From Verrucomicrobiia bacterium (GTDB lineage: Bacteria; Verrucomicrobiota; Verrucomicrobiia; Limisphaerales; DASXHY01), in NCBI GenBank assembly GCA_035629175.1, contig DASPIL010000048.1, positions 20,827 through 84,826 on the forward strand: a DNA stretch of 64,000 nucleotides, written 5' to 3'. The translations under genes and the position numbers were made by a program. Under the pieces are notes generated by a model. The model was given only the letters and a program-made list of their open reading frames with translations, was not told the origin of the DNA and did no database searches. Within the stretch, counting starts at the first letter, position 1, and every line of letters begins with the position of its first letter. Below are positions 53,401 to 63,600 of the stretch, piece after piece.

Positions 53401-54050
53401 ATCGCTGCCACAAGCGAGATATCGCCTGGGCTCCGCCGAAACAGCCGTCCCGAATCCAGAAAACCTTCCGCCGCAATCTGGTCACTGAACGTTGCGATCC
53501 CATCAGCCAGAAACGCGAAGAGATCCAGCAGCATGATGCCAGGGTCATGAGATCCGGCCGAGAGCCAATCGCGATCATCGGCCAGTCCATAAGGCGAATC
53601 GAGCGCAACGAGAAGCGTGGTTCCGGGATGGGACGGGCTCATGCTTGTGACAATCCCGACCGTGTTTGAAACGGTCATGAGCTGCACGCGGTTCAGCGTC
53701 GGGGATGTGACCGCGATCGCTTCCCGGTTGGTTGCAGTAAACCGGCCAATCGCGAGTGCCCCCACCGATTCCACCCCGCTGGCAATGGGCCCCGACCATG
53801 TCAGCACACCGGCTCCAGAATGATGTCCGACTCGGACGTTGCCCGTAGCCTTGTCGAGAACGAGCACGTCCGCCAGGCCATCGCCATTGAGATCACCTGA
53901 AGCGTGAAACTCATCCGCCGTTTCATACACCAACGGAGCCGCAGACAGCGGCGGCAAGAACAGTGCGACCAATGCAGCGGCGAAACAAAGCGACAGCCGC
54001 GGGGCATCAAGGCGCCAGTTATAGTTCAGGGTTTTCACGTCAGTTCCCAT
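50433..54050 (-). CDS. Large exported FG-GAP/propeller protein
   Basis: 1205 residues. Signal-like helix near residues 19-38 (LCFAAALVALFLPPLSAA). N-terminal FG-GAP/VCBS text (FHASGDLNGDGLADVLVLD) leads into about 400 residues of propeller-type repeats. A chitobiase C-terminal-like part (ITISPPPGSYGPPVQISFGK, IEYYGQNLSGERS) lies near 500-560. A TolB-like propeller (SIWAINLDGSGETF, GWRWPAWSPDGGSLLIAD) covers about 800-1020. The end has two similar modules of about 65 residues, finishing YFRLRY and YYRLKW. Near residue 160 lies DPGIMLLDLFAFLADGIATF, reminiscent of injection-system baseplate proteins. It overlaps the upstream gene by 11 bases. Function unknown; surface or secreted. Confidence 0.75.
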   Translation of the reverse strand: MGTDVKTLNYNWRLDAPRLSLCFAAALVALFLPPLSAAPLVYETADEFHASGDLNGDGLADVLVLDKATGNVRVGHHSGAGVLTWSGPIASGVESVGALAIGRFTATNREAIAVTSPTLNRVQLMTVSNTVGIVTSMSPSHPGTTLLVALDSPYGLADDRDWLSAGSHDPGIMLLDLFAFLADGIATFSDQIAAEGFLDSGRLFRRSPGDISLVAAMRRGSNDTFVAYAFTNTAAPVLVRSNLPAGSEFVYGTFHNEPHPRVLFFVPGQSNVMVHSIVASPGGFQFGPGTASAFPSAVQQIFIVEEATNSMAVVKFGNGVAGMRPSAGGLLETVYQFGSGTATNVNAVVGLGTGRFAVLSRNSNSVSSVSAQVFSRVGTNYVAQATTPLPSITTSSTRGNVWLFQAEPFLSSAANMIGSLAAPVWSSGVIGFPGSLSVRVEADTGTATGLGNPATNNFGAPPAGTGYVLANQYRPDISFFGYAPPRTVVPSVITISPPPGSYGPPVQISFGKHNAADEVFYRINLNGWQNYTAPFALTNDAAIEYYGQNLSGERSTIQLASYDLGSTNPPAEPLIDLDGESGTNTPPVLSTNFLQISASGTVFYSRRSSLAQLSGFQGPSPYLSFNQGPFSGPGFTYLHLENFEDSAFNVPGASASGGWIVSGVGADSSDPGGRSYYSAGQTTLTITFNRQALGGRLPTHAGIVWTDVGQGSGVFGNGNVTFTALDANGASLGTHSGFGLGDFQTGASQGEDRFFGIVNSGGISSITISMPGSGDWEVDHLQYGHVDTNVLHGSIWAINLDGSGETFVTRGHKPRVSDDGRRMVFLRGDLWLRDLQTGIETPFFTNANASIVGFDWRRSQSDVVFDYGCSIWTRSLGGNVSSVPFPTDCFADAPVANPANDRLAYHVLGPNGPPGIHTTPPNWSAPTLLPLPVRGWRWPAWSPDGGSLLIADGEFSTIENRGTNLWIVNGDGSNLRQITALSAPGDGFPRGAIWKPDATCLVGSGRIGGTNGLWVIPLAANGEACHCLPRLLPTSPGDPIDFAGSIVVAQVPQPVANSGLFIRLEPNAAVVYWSTDFEGFTLEYTTNLHNASWTALTGPYFLNGGYYEYREPRSSLAHTRYFRLRYSGVMILTPAQPQLSLQSAGSQSVLNWPLAYAGFAVEVATNLAPNAVWRPLPGPYAITNGVFEVRRNVRTNAAEYYRLKW

Positions 54051-57000
54051 TCAATGGATTGAGCGGGAGTTCAATCTCGCCGGCGGGAATGATCTCCTGC
54101 ACTTCACGCTGGCGATCGAACCGCACGACGAAATACGCGTAGCGCGCCCCAGCCAGCACGGGCTGCTGATCGCGCACGTACAACAGATAATACGAATGGT
54201 CGTTATACGTCTCGCCCCGCAGCACAAACAACCTGTCCGGAATGATCACCGTGCGCCCACCCGAAATGCTGATCCATGGAATCCGCTCAATCATCGGGGA
54301 AACCTGCACGACATCTCCCGACACTCTGGGGAACAGCGCATTGGTTACTTGCTGCCTGTAAATGACAAGCGGGAGCAATGGCTCGTTTGCACGCGATGCG
54401 TCGCGCGACTTGCTTCGGAACAGGCCCATGTGGGGATCGGGATTGAGAATGGAATTCGCACCGTTGTAGAAGATGAAGTTGGTTGTGCCAATATTCGGCG
54501 TAGGGTTCAGGCTGTTGTCGATGCGTCCAATCCGAATTCCAACCGGCCGAAGTTTGTCTTCGTGCGCCCCTTGAAAATCAAGAAACGCCGTCGCGGCGAC
54601 CCGCGGCCAGAAATCAGGGCTCTCGCCGGGTTCGAGAACATCAAAGTCCTGCGCGGGCGGAAGCGGCCGCTGCGGCCACGGCACGGTTGCGAGCACCACG
54701 GGCGGAGTCCATGTGAACCGCCAGACTTCTGACGTTGCGCTGTCCAGCACCTTTCCCTGCTCGTCGACGGGCGCCACAGAAATGTCATAGGGAAGATTCG
54801 GCAGCACGGTCGCGGTGATCGTGAACTGCGGCCCCGGCCCGAAGGCCGCTCCAATCAGCGGGGTAAGATGCGCCTCGGTGAACGAGATGTACTTGAGCTG
54901 CCCCGCGAGCAGTCCTGCAAACGCGCTGGCCGCCTTGTAGGCTGCGTAAGGCTTGAGGCTGGCGCTGATCAATCCGCTGCTGGTCCCGGCCGAGGGCTGG
55001 TCAGCTCGCGCCACTTTGAACTGGAAACGCGACACCCCCGCTGTCGGACAGAACCAGTTCAACACAACCTGCGGATTGGTGACATTGCCGATGGGTTGCG
55101 GCTCGGCCAGTACCGGCCTCGGAATTTTTCCGGGCTTCACATTCTTGCAACCAATGAACGACAAGGGACTGCCATTTCCATGCTGATCCAGAAGCTGCAC
55201 GAAATAGCATAAGCGTGCCGCGCTCGGTGGCATGGCTTCATCCTTCGCTTCAATGATTTTTCCCAGGTTGGCAGGGTCATACAACGCCGCGCCCTGCGCG
55301 AAGAGGGTTAACGGCCCCTCGTCAACGCGCCGATACACGCGATACTCAGCAGTGCGCAACGTCAGCCGGAAGCGTATCCGCAGGATCGCGGTCGGCTGTG
55401 AATCCGCGGCAGCCGATATGTGTTCCGGGCAATCGCCCGCGTCCGGCAGATTCACCACGCACGCTCGAAATGGAGGCACCGGTCCCACAAGACACGCAGG
55501 ATACGAAACCCAGTAAACGCCGTCCGGCTCAGGCGTCACCACCGCAACATCGGTCCATGTATTTCCATTTAGCGCCTGGATCAGCGCGGTTGGGTTGCCG
55601 CCGAAGTTGAACCGCATCGCGACCATCCCGCTGGCATCTGGCACAACGCTGCTGGCAGGCAGGCATTGTGTCTGCCGCCCATTGAATGCCACGTACAGGG
55701 GATCCGCTGAGTTCAACACCGTCGATAAAAGCTGGCCCGCATAGAAGATGACTTCGCGCTGCTGGTTTGCGGGGAAGGGATAGCTCACCACAGCCATCGC
55801 CTCGCGCGAAACGCTGTCATAGGCGGTGCCTGCGACACAGCCGATCTGGATCGTCCGCGTCTGGCTCGAGATCAGCGCAGGCGAATCGTAGTCCCACTGC
55901 AGTGTGTCGCTGTCGGGCGGGAAATAGAGCGGTCCAATGGTGCGCTCCTCAAAATTCACGATGTTGGTGATGTTGAACATCACCCATGCGATCCCCCGGT
56001 CGCGCCGCACACAGGTCAGCCTGAGGCGAATGGTTTGGGTTTCGCCAATGCTGCTGTTCGTCCCGAAACCCTGGAAGTCGACGACGGGAGTGCCGCAACT
56101 GCCAACGACGGTTCCCGTGGTCGCAGGCGGACCTTCGCGCTGCCGCAACACCCCCCATGCGGGGCCGGCGTGTGGCGACAGCAACGGATCACATGCAGCA
56201 ATGCTTGCCGCACGGACCGTATACCAGCTGTTGCTCAGACCGGGGGCGGTAAACGCGCCAGGCGTGTTGTCGAGCAACGCGTTCTGCATCGTTCCCGCCG
56301 CATGGGTAACCACAGCAATGCGGTTGCTGAACGGGCGGGATTCGTTGGTGAACATCGCGGACGGATTGATCCATCGATAAACCCAATACTGATGCACCTG
56401 ATCCGCGGCGTTTGTGTTCTGCTGCCACAAGACCCGCAATCGCGGCAGGTTCGTCGATCCGGGAATGACCGCGTTCTCCACGCGCACATCCGTGGCAGGA
56501 CCCGGAGGAATTCTACGGCACGCCCGCGCGAGTCCCGCCGGTGAAACAAAACCGGGCCGCCCGAGCAGATCGCGCGCAGTCACGAAGTAATAGAACTCCT
56601 GCCCATCAGTGAACGTGCTGCTCGTGCTCCGTCCATCGTCCGAGAAAAAATAGGTCACGCGATCGCTGGGATCATCGGCATGACCCGGCCCGCTGCCTGT
56701 TCCGTAATCCGTGGTGGTTACCACACTGCCGCGATTCGCCCGCGCGAAGTTGGGATTGCTCAAGAGCTGAGCAGATGCAGGCGGTGTGAGATGAAAATTA
56801 GCCGCTTCCGCCGCAGCACGTGGAATGCGCCAGACATCAAAGCCAGAGTTCAACACCGACAATCGACGCAGCTCTGGCGGCGTGCCCCAGCGCAGGCGCA
56901 CACGAAGGTGATCGCTCGGATCATTGGTGATCACCTGGAACGGGCGGCCCGGCGCGGGAAGCACGACGACGGCTCCAGGCGTAACTGTGACACGTCCCGC

Positions 57001-57636
57001 GACATCGCCTGCTGCGCCGGTCACAGGATCCAATTCACGCAGCTCGTAGGTTGTCGTCGACGCAATCACTTCCGTGAACGCACGACCCAGCACAAGCTGC
57101 ATTCCAGGATTGCCCGTTCCCAGCAGGTGAAGCGCCTCATCGAGATCCGCGTCTGTGGCTGCCGCCGCGGTCGCGGTCGCGATCTTTTGCGCCGGAGTTT
57201 GGTTGGTTATTCCTGGAACATCGCGCAGCAGGAATCCAAGCGCGTCATTCAAAGTCGAAAGATTCTGCCCGAGCGCAACGGATTGATTCAGGAGGTTGTT
57301 GATTGCCGGAGCTGCAGTCTGCCGCGCCATGATCCCGCGCAAAGTGAAAGTCCCGGCAGCCGCCGGGTTTCCGGCTTTTCCGTAAACTGCAAATCGCTTG
57401 CCGCGGGCGGCGACTCCATCCACAGCATCCAGCACGATGTAGCTGCGTTCCTGCCCGGCGCTGTTGATGGTTGTGCCGGCGGTGTACAGGAGATTTGAAA
57501 GCGGCGTTTGCGCTGATCCGTTCAACACGCACACGATCGAAAGGAGAAGGGCGGAGAACCAATGAACCAGCCCCGGAAAATTGACCCTTGAGGCCATCCA
57601 CTGTCGCACTGCATTCGGTTTTCGGATCGCGTTCAT
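54040..57636 (-). CDS. Large exported protein with fibronectin-like repeats
   Basis: About 1198 residues from ATG 57634-57636, seven bases after the upstream stop; a longer start at 57675 overlaps it. Signal-like helix WFSALLLSIVCVLNGSAQ at about 25-43. The rest is beta-rich. Several fibronectin III-like units are suggested by text such as EFYYFVTARDLLGRPGFVSP, NSWYTVRAASIAACDPLL, RLCYFVQLLDQHGNGSPLSF and LPYDISVAPVDEQGKVL. No enzyme motif seen. A stretch near residues 130-175 is Ala/Thr-rich and helical. Second gene of the three-gene operon; likely a structural or binding protein outside the cell. Confidence 0.72.
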   Translation of the reverse strand: MNAIRKPNAVRQWMASRVNFPGLVHWFSALLLSIVCVLNGSAQTPLSNLLYTAGTTINSAGQERSYIVLDAVDGVAARGKRFAVYGKAGNPAAAGTFTLRGIMARQTAAPAINNLLNQSVALGQNLSTLNDALGFLLRDVPGITNQTPAQKIATATAAAATDADLDEALHLLGTGNPGMQLVLGRAFTEVIASTTTYELRELDPVTGAAGDVAGRVTVTPGAVVVLPAPGRPFQVITNDPSDHLRVRLRWGTPPELRRLSVLNSGFDVWRIPRAAAEAANFHLTPPASAQLLSNPNFARANRGSVVTTTDYGTGSGPGHADDPSDRVTYFFSDDGRSTSSTFTDGQEFYYFVTARDLLGRPGFVSPAGLARACRRIPPGPATDVRVENAVIPGSTNLPRLRVLWQQNTNAADQVHQYWVYRWINPSAMFTNESRPFSNRIAVVTHAAGTMQNALLDNTPGAFTAPGLSNSWYTVRAASIAACDPLLSPHAGPAWGVLRQREGPPATTGTVVGSCGTPVVDFQGFGTNSSIGETQTIRLRLTCVRRDRGIAWVMFNITNIVNFEERTIGPLYFPPDSDTLQWDYDSPALISSQTRTIQIGCVAGTAYDSVSREAMAVVSYPFPANQQREVIFYAGQLLSTVLNSADPLYVAFNGRQTQCLPASSVVPDASGMVAMRFNFGGNPTALIQALNGNTWTDVAVVTPEPDGVYWVSYPACLVGPVPPFRACVVNLPDAGDCPEHISAAADSQPTAILRIRFRLTLRTAEYRVYRRVDEGPLTLFAQGAALYDPANLGKIIEAKDEAMPPSAARLCYFVQLLDQHGNGSPLSFIGCKNVKPGKIPRPVLAEPQPIGNVTNPQVVLNWFCPTAGVSRFQFKVARADQPSAGTSSGLISASLKPYAAYKAASAFAGLLAGQLKYISFTEAHLTPLIGAAFGPGPQFTITATVLPNLPYDISVAPVDEQGKVLDSATSEVWRFTWTPPVVLATVPWPQRPLPPAQDFDVLEPGESPDFWPRVAATAFLDFQGAHEDKLRPVGIRIGRIDNSLNPTPNIGTTNFIFYNGANSILNPDPHMGLFRSKSRDASRANEPLLPLVIYRQQVTNALFPRVSGDVVQVSPMIERIPWISISGGRTVIIPDRLFVLRGETYNDHSYYLLYVRDQQPVLAGARYAYFVVRFDRQREVQEIIPAGEIELPLNPLNGN

Positions 57637-57643
57637 CGCACGG

Positions 57644-60600
57644 TTAGAAATCCACTTCGTAATCAATGCCGCCATCGCCGATCGTGCCGGTCACGGTCAG
57701 AGACTTGCATGCCTTGAGACAGACAGGGCACCAGCCAATTTTTCCGCACAGGCGCGCTTCACCCTGCAGCGTCAACCGTCCGATGCTGTCGAGCCGGAAC
57801 GCCGTCGCCCATTCGGCCGACGCGCTGATGATGCAGATCAGGTCCACGTTCACCGTGATTTTCTGGCGGCCACCGATGCTGCCAAGCGCGGGACCACCCT
57901 GGTAATACAACGCGCTCGTCACATTGGCCCCGATATCCAGCAGGCAGCTGGATGTTCCAAAGAGGATCTCGGACAATGATAACCCTCCGCCGAACTGCAG
58001 ATAGATCCCGCTGAAGTCGGAGATCGCGACGATCAAGACCTTGGGCGCCTCGGGATCGATGAACACAAGCGGATCGATGGAACAGGACTTTCCCGCAAAA
58101 ATGCCGGCCGTAAAATCAACGGGTATTCCAAGGATCACCACCGTGGCGCCCGCCTTTGCGGCGAAGTAATTTTCCAATTGGCCAATCGCAAGCGACGCGC
58201 CGAAATCGTTCAGACTGACTCCCTTGAACCCGACCTTCCCCTTCACTTCGAGCGATCCGCCCACACCCAGCACAGCCCCGCTTTGCAATGTCCATCGCGC
58301 CTCGATGCTCAGGGTCAACGGGGTCCCGCCACTCACGCCGAGCCAGTCGAGCGGAATATCCTTCGCCCCCAGCGTCACTTCCGCCGCCGGAGCGCCCGAG
58401 GGAATGCAGCTCAGTGCAGTCGATTGCGAATTGAGTTCCTTGATGTCCATGTAAGCCATGAACTTCATCGAGTCGGGCATGTTCATCTCGATCTCGGAAT
58501 CGAGATGAATCTTTCGGAGCGAGTCGCCCTCAAACGTGGGCGCGCCCCGAATTTTTGCCGACAACAGTGAGCCGCTCAACAGGCCGCCGCCCTTCATGTT
58601 CTGGAACAATCCATCCGTCGCGCCGGCGATTTGCGAACTGAGCCCATCACGGATCGATCGGTTGACCTGGTCAAAGAGGACGTCCATCAACTGGTCGAGG
58701 AGGAAATTCTTGTCGTAAAGAAACTGACGCAGTGTCGTTTGGTAATCCGAAGACACCTGTGAACTGAGAAACGCAACCACGAGTCGTTCACGAATTTCCC
58801 GCCTGGCGCGCGCAGGATCAGCGATGAAGTAATCGCCGGCCGGCCCGACAACCGCTGCGAGATGATTCGAGAGCGTAGCCGCGGCAAGCTGCGTGTAGCT
58901 GCCAAGAGTGGCAGCCGTGTGGTTGGCCCGATTCAGCGCCTCGGCAAAATCATTGTCGGCTGCGAGCCCGCCGACCTGCATTCGGACCTGATTGAACTCG
59001 TTCCGGAGTTGTCGCAGTTCGCCTTCAACCTTGGCGAGCGTCGGTTCCAGGTCGCTCAAAAGGCCGTTCACCAGGGAATCCGCCAAACCTGCCGCAAAGC
59101 CGAGAACGGGGCCCTGATCGGCCGCGAGTTTTTGAATGATCGCGCGCACGACATGACGTTTGCCCCCGCTGTCCTTCTCCAGAACGCGAATGAACAACCC
59201 GAGCGTGTCATCTGCATCCTGCAGCGCGCGGTTGAGCTGGCCGAAAATGGAATTCGCCTGCCCGATCGTTCCGTTCAGGTCACGCACTGCATTCTGCAGG
59301 CCGTTGCTGCTCGCGGTCACAATGGCAGGAGCCTTCGCGAGAAGGTTTGCTTTGCTAACGGCCAGCTCGGCAGAAAGGGCATTGTAAAGGCTGTTTACAA
59401 CGGGATCGAGCGCGGGTTCGAGCACAGGGCGGAAGAAACCCTCCGAATTCTCGCGCAGCGCATTTTGCAGGCTCCGAAATCCAGAGGTCAGCCCCGCAGT
59501 ATTCAATGCCGAACCGAGCTGGGCGCGAATCGCGTTCGACACGGAATTTAACGGCCCATTAAGTTCGTTTAACGCGTCGTTTGCAAAATCCAGGACTTTG
59601 ATGCGCGGAAGCTGGAGGTTGAGATCCTGCGCGAAATCAAGGTCGACCTTTCCGGGAGTCAGCTCCTTCAGACGGCTGTCGACATCGATGACTGGCAATA
59701 CAACGGGCGAATCGACAAAGCTGGAAAACTGCCGCAAGACGGGATTCCAGGTGAGCGGATAATCGAACAAGGCAACATCGATCCAATTGCGTTGCGCGCG
59801 CGGCCGGAAACTTTCGTCGGGTGAATTCCGATACGCAGCCACTGCCCCGCCAGGCCACGCATCGTGCTGCGGATCGAACCCGGGCGTGTTGAAGTAATCC
59901 TGCGTGCCGCTGCGCCATCCGCGATTCGCGGTGATGCCTTCCTCCGATGGCCATCCGCCCATGATGGAGATTTGCGAGTTCGTCGGACTCGTCGGCGTGA
60001 CGTGCAGATGCACCTTGGTATCGCGGAAGAACGGCACGCGGATGCGACCCACGAGGCTGTAGAAGCCAGCCTCCGGCCGCCCGGATGTTTCCCAATTGTT
60101 GAAGTATCCGGCCGCTGCAGTGGTGAGCGGATAGGTGCTGCCGCCAGGGCCCTGCAGGTGGAGCTGCGCAGGAACAGGGAACCGCGAATCCACCCCTTCC
60201 ACACCCGTCGCCAGCGTCGTCAGATTGCCATTATTCTTGAACCCGAGCGCCGTGTGAAACGCCTGCGGGATGAACGGCAGTTTGGTTTCCACTCCCAGCA
60301 CCAGATACCGCTCCGTCAGGCTGCATGCATTGCCGGCCCGCGGTTTGAATTGCAGGCTGAGAGGCTTGATCGCGGTGTTCCAATAAACCATCTGCTTCGC
60401 CGGAATGTTCGCGGGAAGGCGCGCCGAATCCAGGTTGCCGCGGCAGAGAAACTTCATTCTCTCAAATTCCACCGGAAAATTGGAAGGATGCGGCAGGGAA
60501 ATGACTCCGTCCGTCCTGGACTCCCAATTCTCGCTGTCCAGATACGACAGCCGATAACTCGTGAAGCTGAAGGCGTATCCGTAAAGGGTCATCGTGGACG

Positions 60601-63600
60601 GAAACGTCGCCGATTCATGAATGCCGCTCACTCCGCCGAATCGCGCATAGTACTTGGACCGGGGCGTCAGCGGGTAAGAACCGGTGTCCTGTCCTGCAAT
60701 GAAGCTGCGGCCCTGCGCGGGTGCGCGGAAATTCAATCCAGCGTAGTTGCCGAAACCGCTGGCGTAAGCAGGTGTCCCCGGACGCTCGACATAATTGAGG
60801 TTCGTTGCATTACCCCAGCCTGAGAAGAGCAGCGCCCCGGGACGCTGGACTGCGGGCAACACCGTTTGGTCGCCTCGCAGGAACGTCCCGGCAATGTGAT
60901 AGGCGCCTTGCTGGACATCAGAAGTGCGCTGGGCGTAAGTGGCGCTCCCAATGAAACCCCACGTCAGGTTGGTTGGCGGAATCGATCCATACGCGAGCAG
61001 CCCGCCGTCCTGTGTGAATGTGAACTCAGGCAGCCCAAAATGTCCCGGCGGACCCGTGAAATTCAGCACCTGCAAGCCAATTGTCGGAAACACAGAGCAT
61101 CCCGCCTCGGGCGAGCAATCGCGCGCATACGGAATTGGCGCAGGTCCCGCGAGCAGCACGTAACTCGAGGCCGTGTCGATTAAATCGTTCGTGACAACCA
61201 GCGCGCCGTCAATCATCGGGAGATGTCCGGCAATGTTGCGATTGAGATACGGAAAGTGCGGCCGATACTCGTTCTCCTGCAAGTCGACCTGCAGGGTCAC
61301 CAGAGCGGCGCCGTGGGGGCCGGGTCGGACGAGCAGCGGAGCGCCAGGAACGGCAACCGCATTGCGGTAATAACCGTCATTCGAAACGCGATCGCCCGCC
61401 AGCGGCTCCACCAGGACACCGCGCAGATCGCTGAGCTGGCGATCCTCCTGCTGGCGAACGAACTGAACCGACTCCGCTTGCGCGACATGGAATTCGCCCT
61501 GCGGAATGCGCCATTCCACCTGCGTTGCACCGAACAGCAGCGGCTTGGTTTCCTCGGAAAACCAGAGCAAATCCGTGTTGTAGGAAGCTGCGGTGAAGAA
61601 AATCGATGCAACTGTGGGAACAAGGCTGCCGGTCAGGACAATATTGGTTCGGGTGGCGAACGGAAAATGCACGCGGCTATTCGTCGTCGTCTGCATCCCA
61701 AACCCCGTTGGAAACCACGCTTCAATGCGGCCCGCAGTGGCGCCCCCCGAATGCAGCTGCAATCCCGGCAAACGATAACGCACGCCAGCCGTTTCAAAGA
61801 ACTGCTCGGCCGATGCAAGATTGAACGCGCCGCTGACGTTGGTCGCAGTGCCATTCACCCCAAGGTCAACAAGAAACGCCGGACCACCAAAACGAACGGC
61901 TGGCGCAAGGACCAGGTACCCGCCGTTCGCGGAAATCTGAATGGAAAGGCGCTGATGCGTCGGTGGAAAGGCCGCCGCCAGCGAAGGCGGCACCGCGAGG
62001 TTGGTGAAGATGCTGTCAACAGGCCCATGCATGAGATGACCATTGAAGTGCAGCAAACGCGTTGGTTGCGTTGTGTCGGACCCATCGACCACAAATGCGC
62101 TCCCATTCGCGTTGTGAGATAGCGTCACCACCGCTTCATACAGCAGGTTCACGGAATCGAGCTGAACTCCTGGCTGTGGCAACAGTGACATGACGCTGGA
62201 TTGCGCGAGAACTCCAGCGCTCAACGGCTGCGGCGCCGAAGCGTTATAGGCCGGCATTAACGCACCCACAGCCGAGCTCGCGGGTTGAATCTCGATGGGC
62301 GCACCCGTGCCGGCAACCCGTAACGCAGCTTGCAGCCGATTCGTCACAAGTTGATCCGCCGGCGCCGAGGCGAAGTCGTGGAATCTCCGGATCAACCCGC
62401 GGGCGTTGACGGTGAATGCGTTCTGGGAAGGAGCGGTGCTGATGGCAAATTGCCGGGCGAATGTCGGAACGCCGGGAGACGCAATCAGGTGCGTTGAACC
62501 GTCTCCAAGGTAAGCCGTTGACCCAACCCACGCCGGACTGTTTACAAGGGTTGCATGATGGAGATTCGCTGACGCATCAACAGTCGTCGTGCCAGCGCCT
62601 TCGTCCATGTGCCAGCAGGCTGCCAGTCCCGCTTCGTTCCCAACGAGCGGACGATTACGGCCCAACTGGATTTCACTGGCAGACAGCGCACGACTCCAGA
62701 TTGCCACTTCGTCAATGGCGCCAGTGAAGTGGATTGCGGAAATATCGTAACGCCCGATTTGGAAGGGTTGTGTCGATGTTGTCGCGCCAGGAGTGCCGGC
62801 CCATGCGCTCGATCCCACGAGTATTCCATCCAGGTAAATCCGGCCGCCTGGAGGATCCACGACAAGCGCGACGTGATGCCATCCGCCGTCCGCGACGCTC
62901 GGCGCGGTGTGCACGTCGAGTGCAGAATCGGCAGGGGTTCGATAATAGAACGCGCGCACGCGGCCACTTTGGATTCCGATCGCCCATCCGTTCCCCGTGG
63001 CGTCGGCATACTTGCTCAGCACGCCAACGAAAACCGGGGTCGCATTCGTGGTTCGAAACCAGGCTTGCGCAGTGAGCGGATAGGAATTCAACGCCGCGGA
63101 ATGCGGCACTTGCACGAAACCGCTCACGCCATTGAAGCGGATGGCATTGGTCGCAATCGTTCGCAGCGCGAGCGCCGCATAGGACGGAGGCCGTGAAACT
63201 CCATTCAACGCAACCCCGTGATGAGAGTTGGTTGCAGAATTATTGACTGCGCTGCCGGCCGTTTCGTCGGCGCGCCAGCATCCCACCAATCCATCTTCCG
63301 AACCCTGCAGCACGCGATGCTTGAGGTAATTCACCTCGCCGCTTGTCAGCGCGCGATTCCAAAGCGTGACCTCATCAAGTTCCCCTTCGAAACTGTTGGG
63401 ATAGTTGTGATACCGGCCAAACTGGAGGGGCTCGGTTCCCGTCGGCGGGCCGGGCACTCCAGTCCATCCGACGGTGACGCGAAGATTGCCGTCCACGTAG
63501 ATCGAACCCGAAACAGGGGAAATTACGAAGGCGATGTGATGCCATTGGCCATCGGCAATAAACCCGCCATCCACCCCGAACGGATTGCTGAGAACCCCAT

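Noticed and set aside
61223..62122. Long rightward frames across the giant protein genes
   Set aside because: All lie opposite the giant leftward proteins and show antisense composition. None carries a signal peptide or domain.
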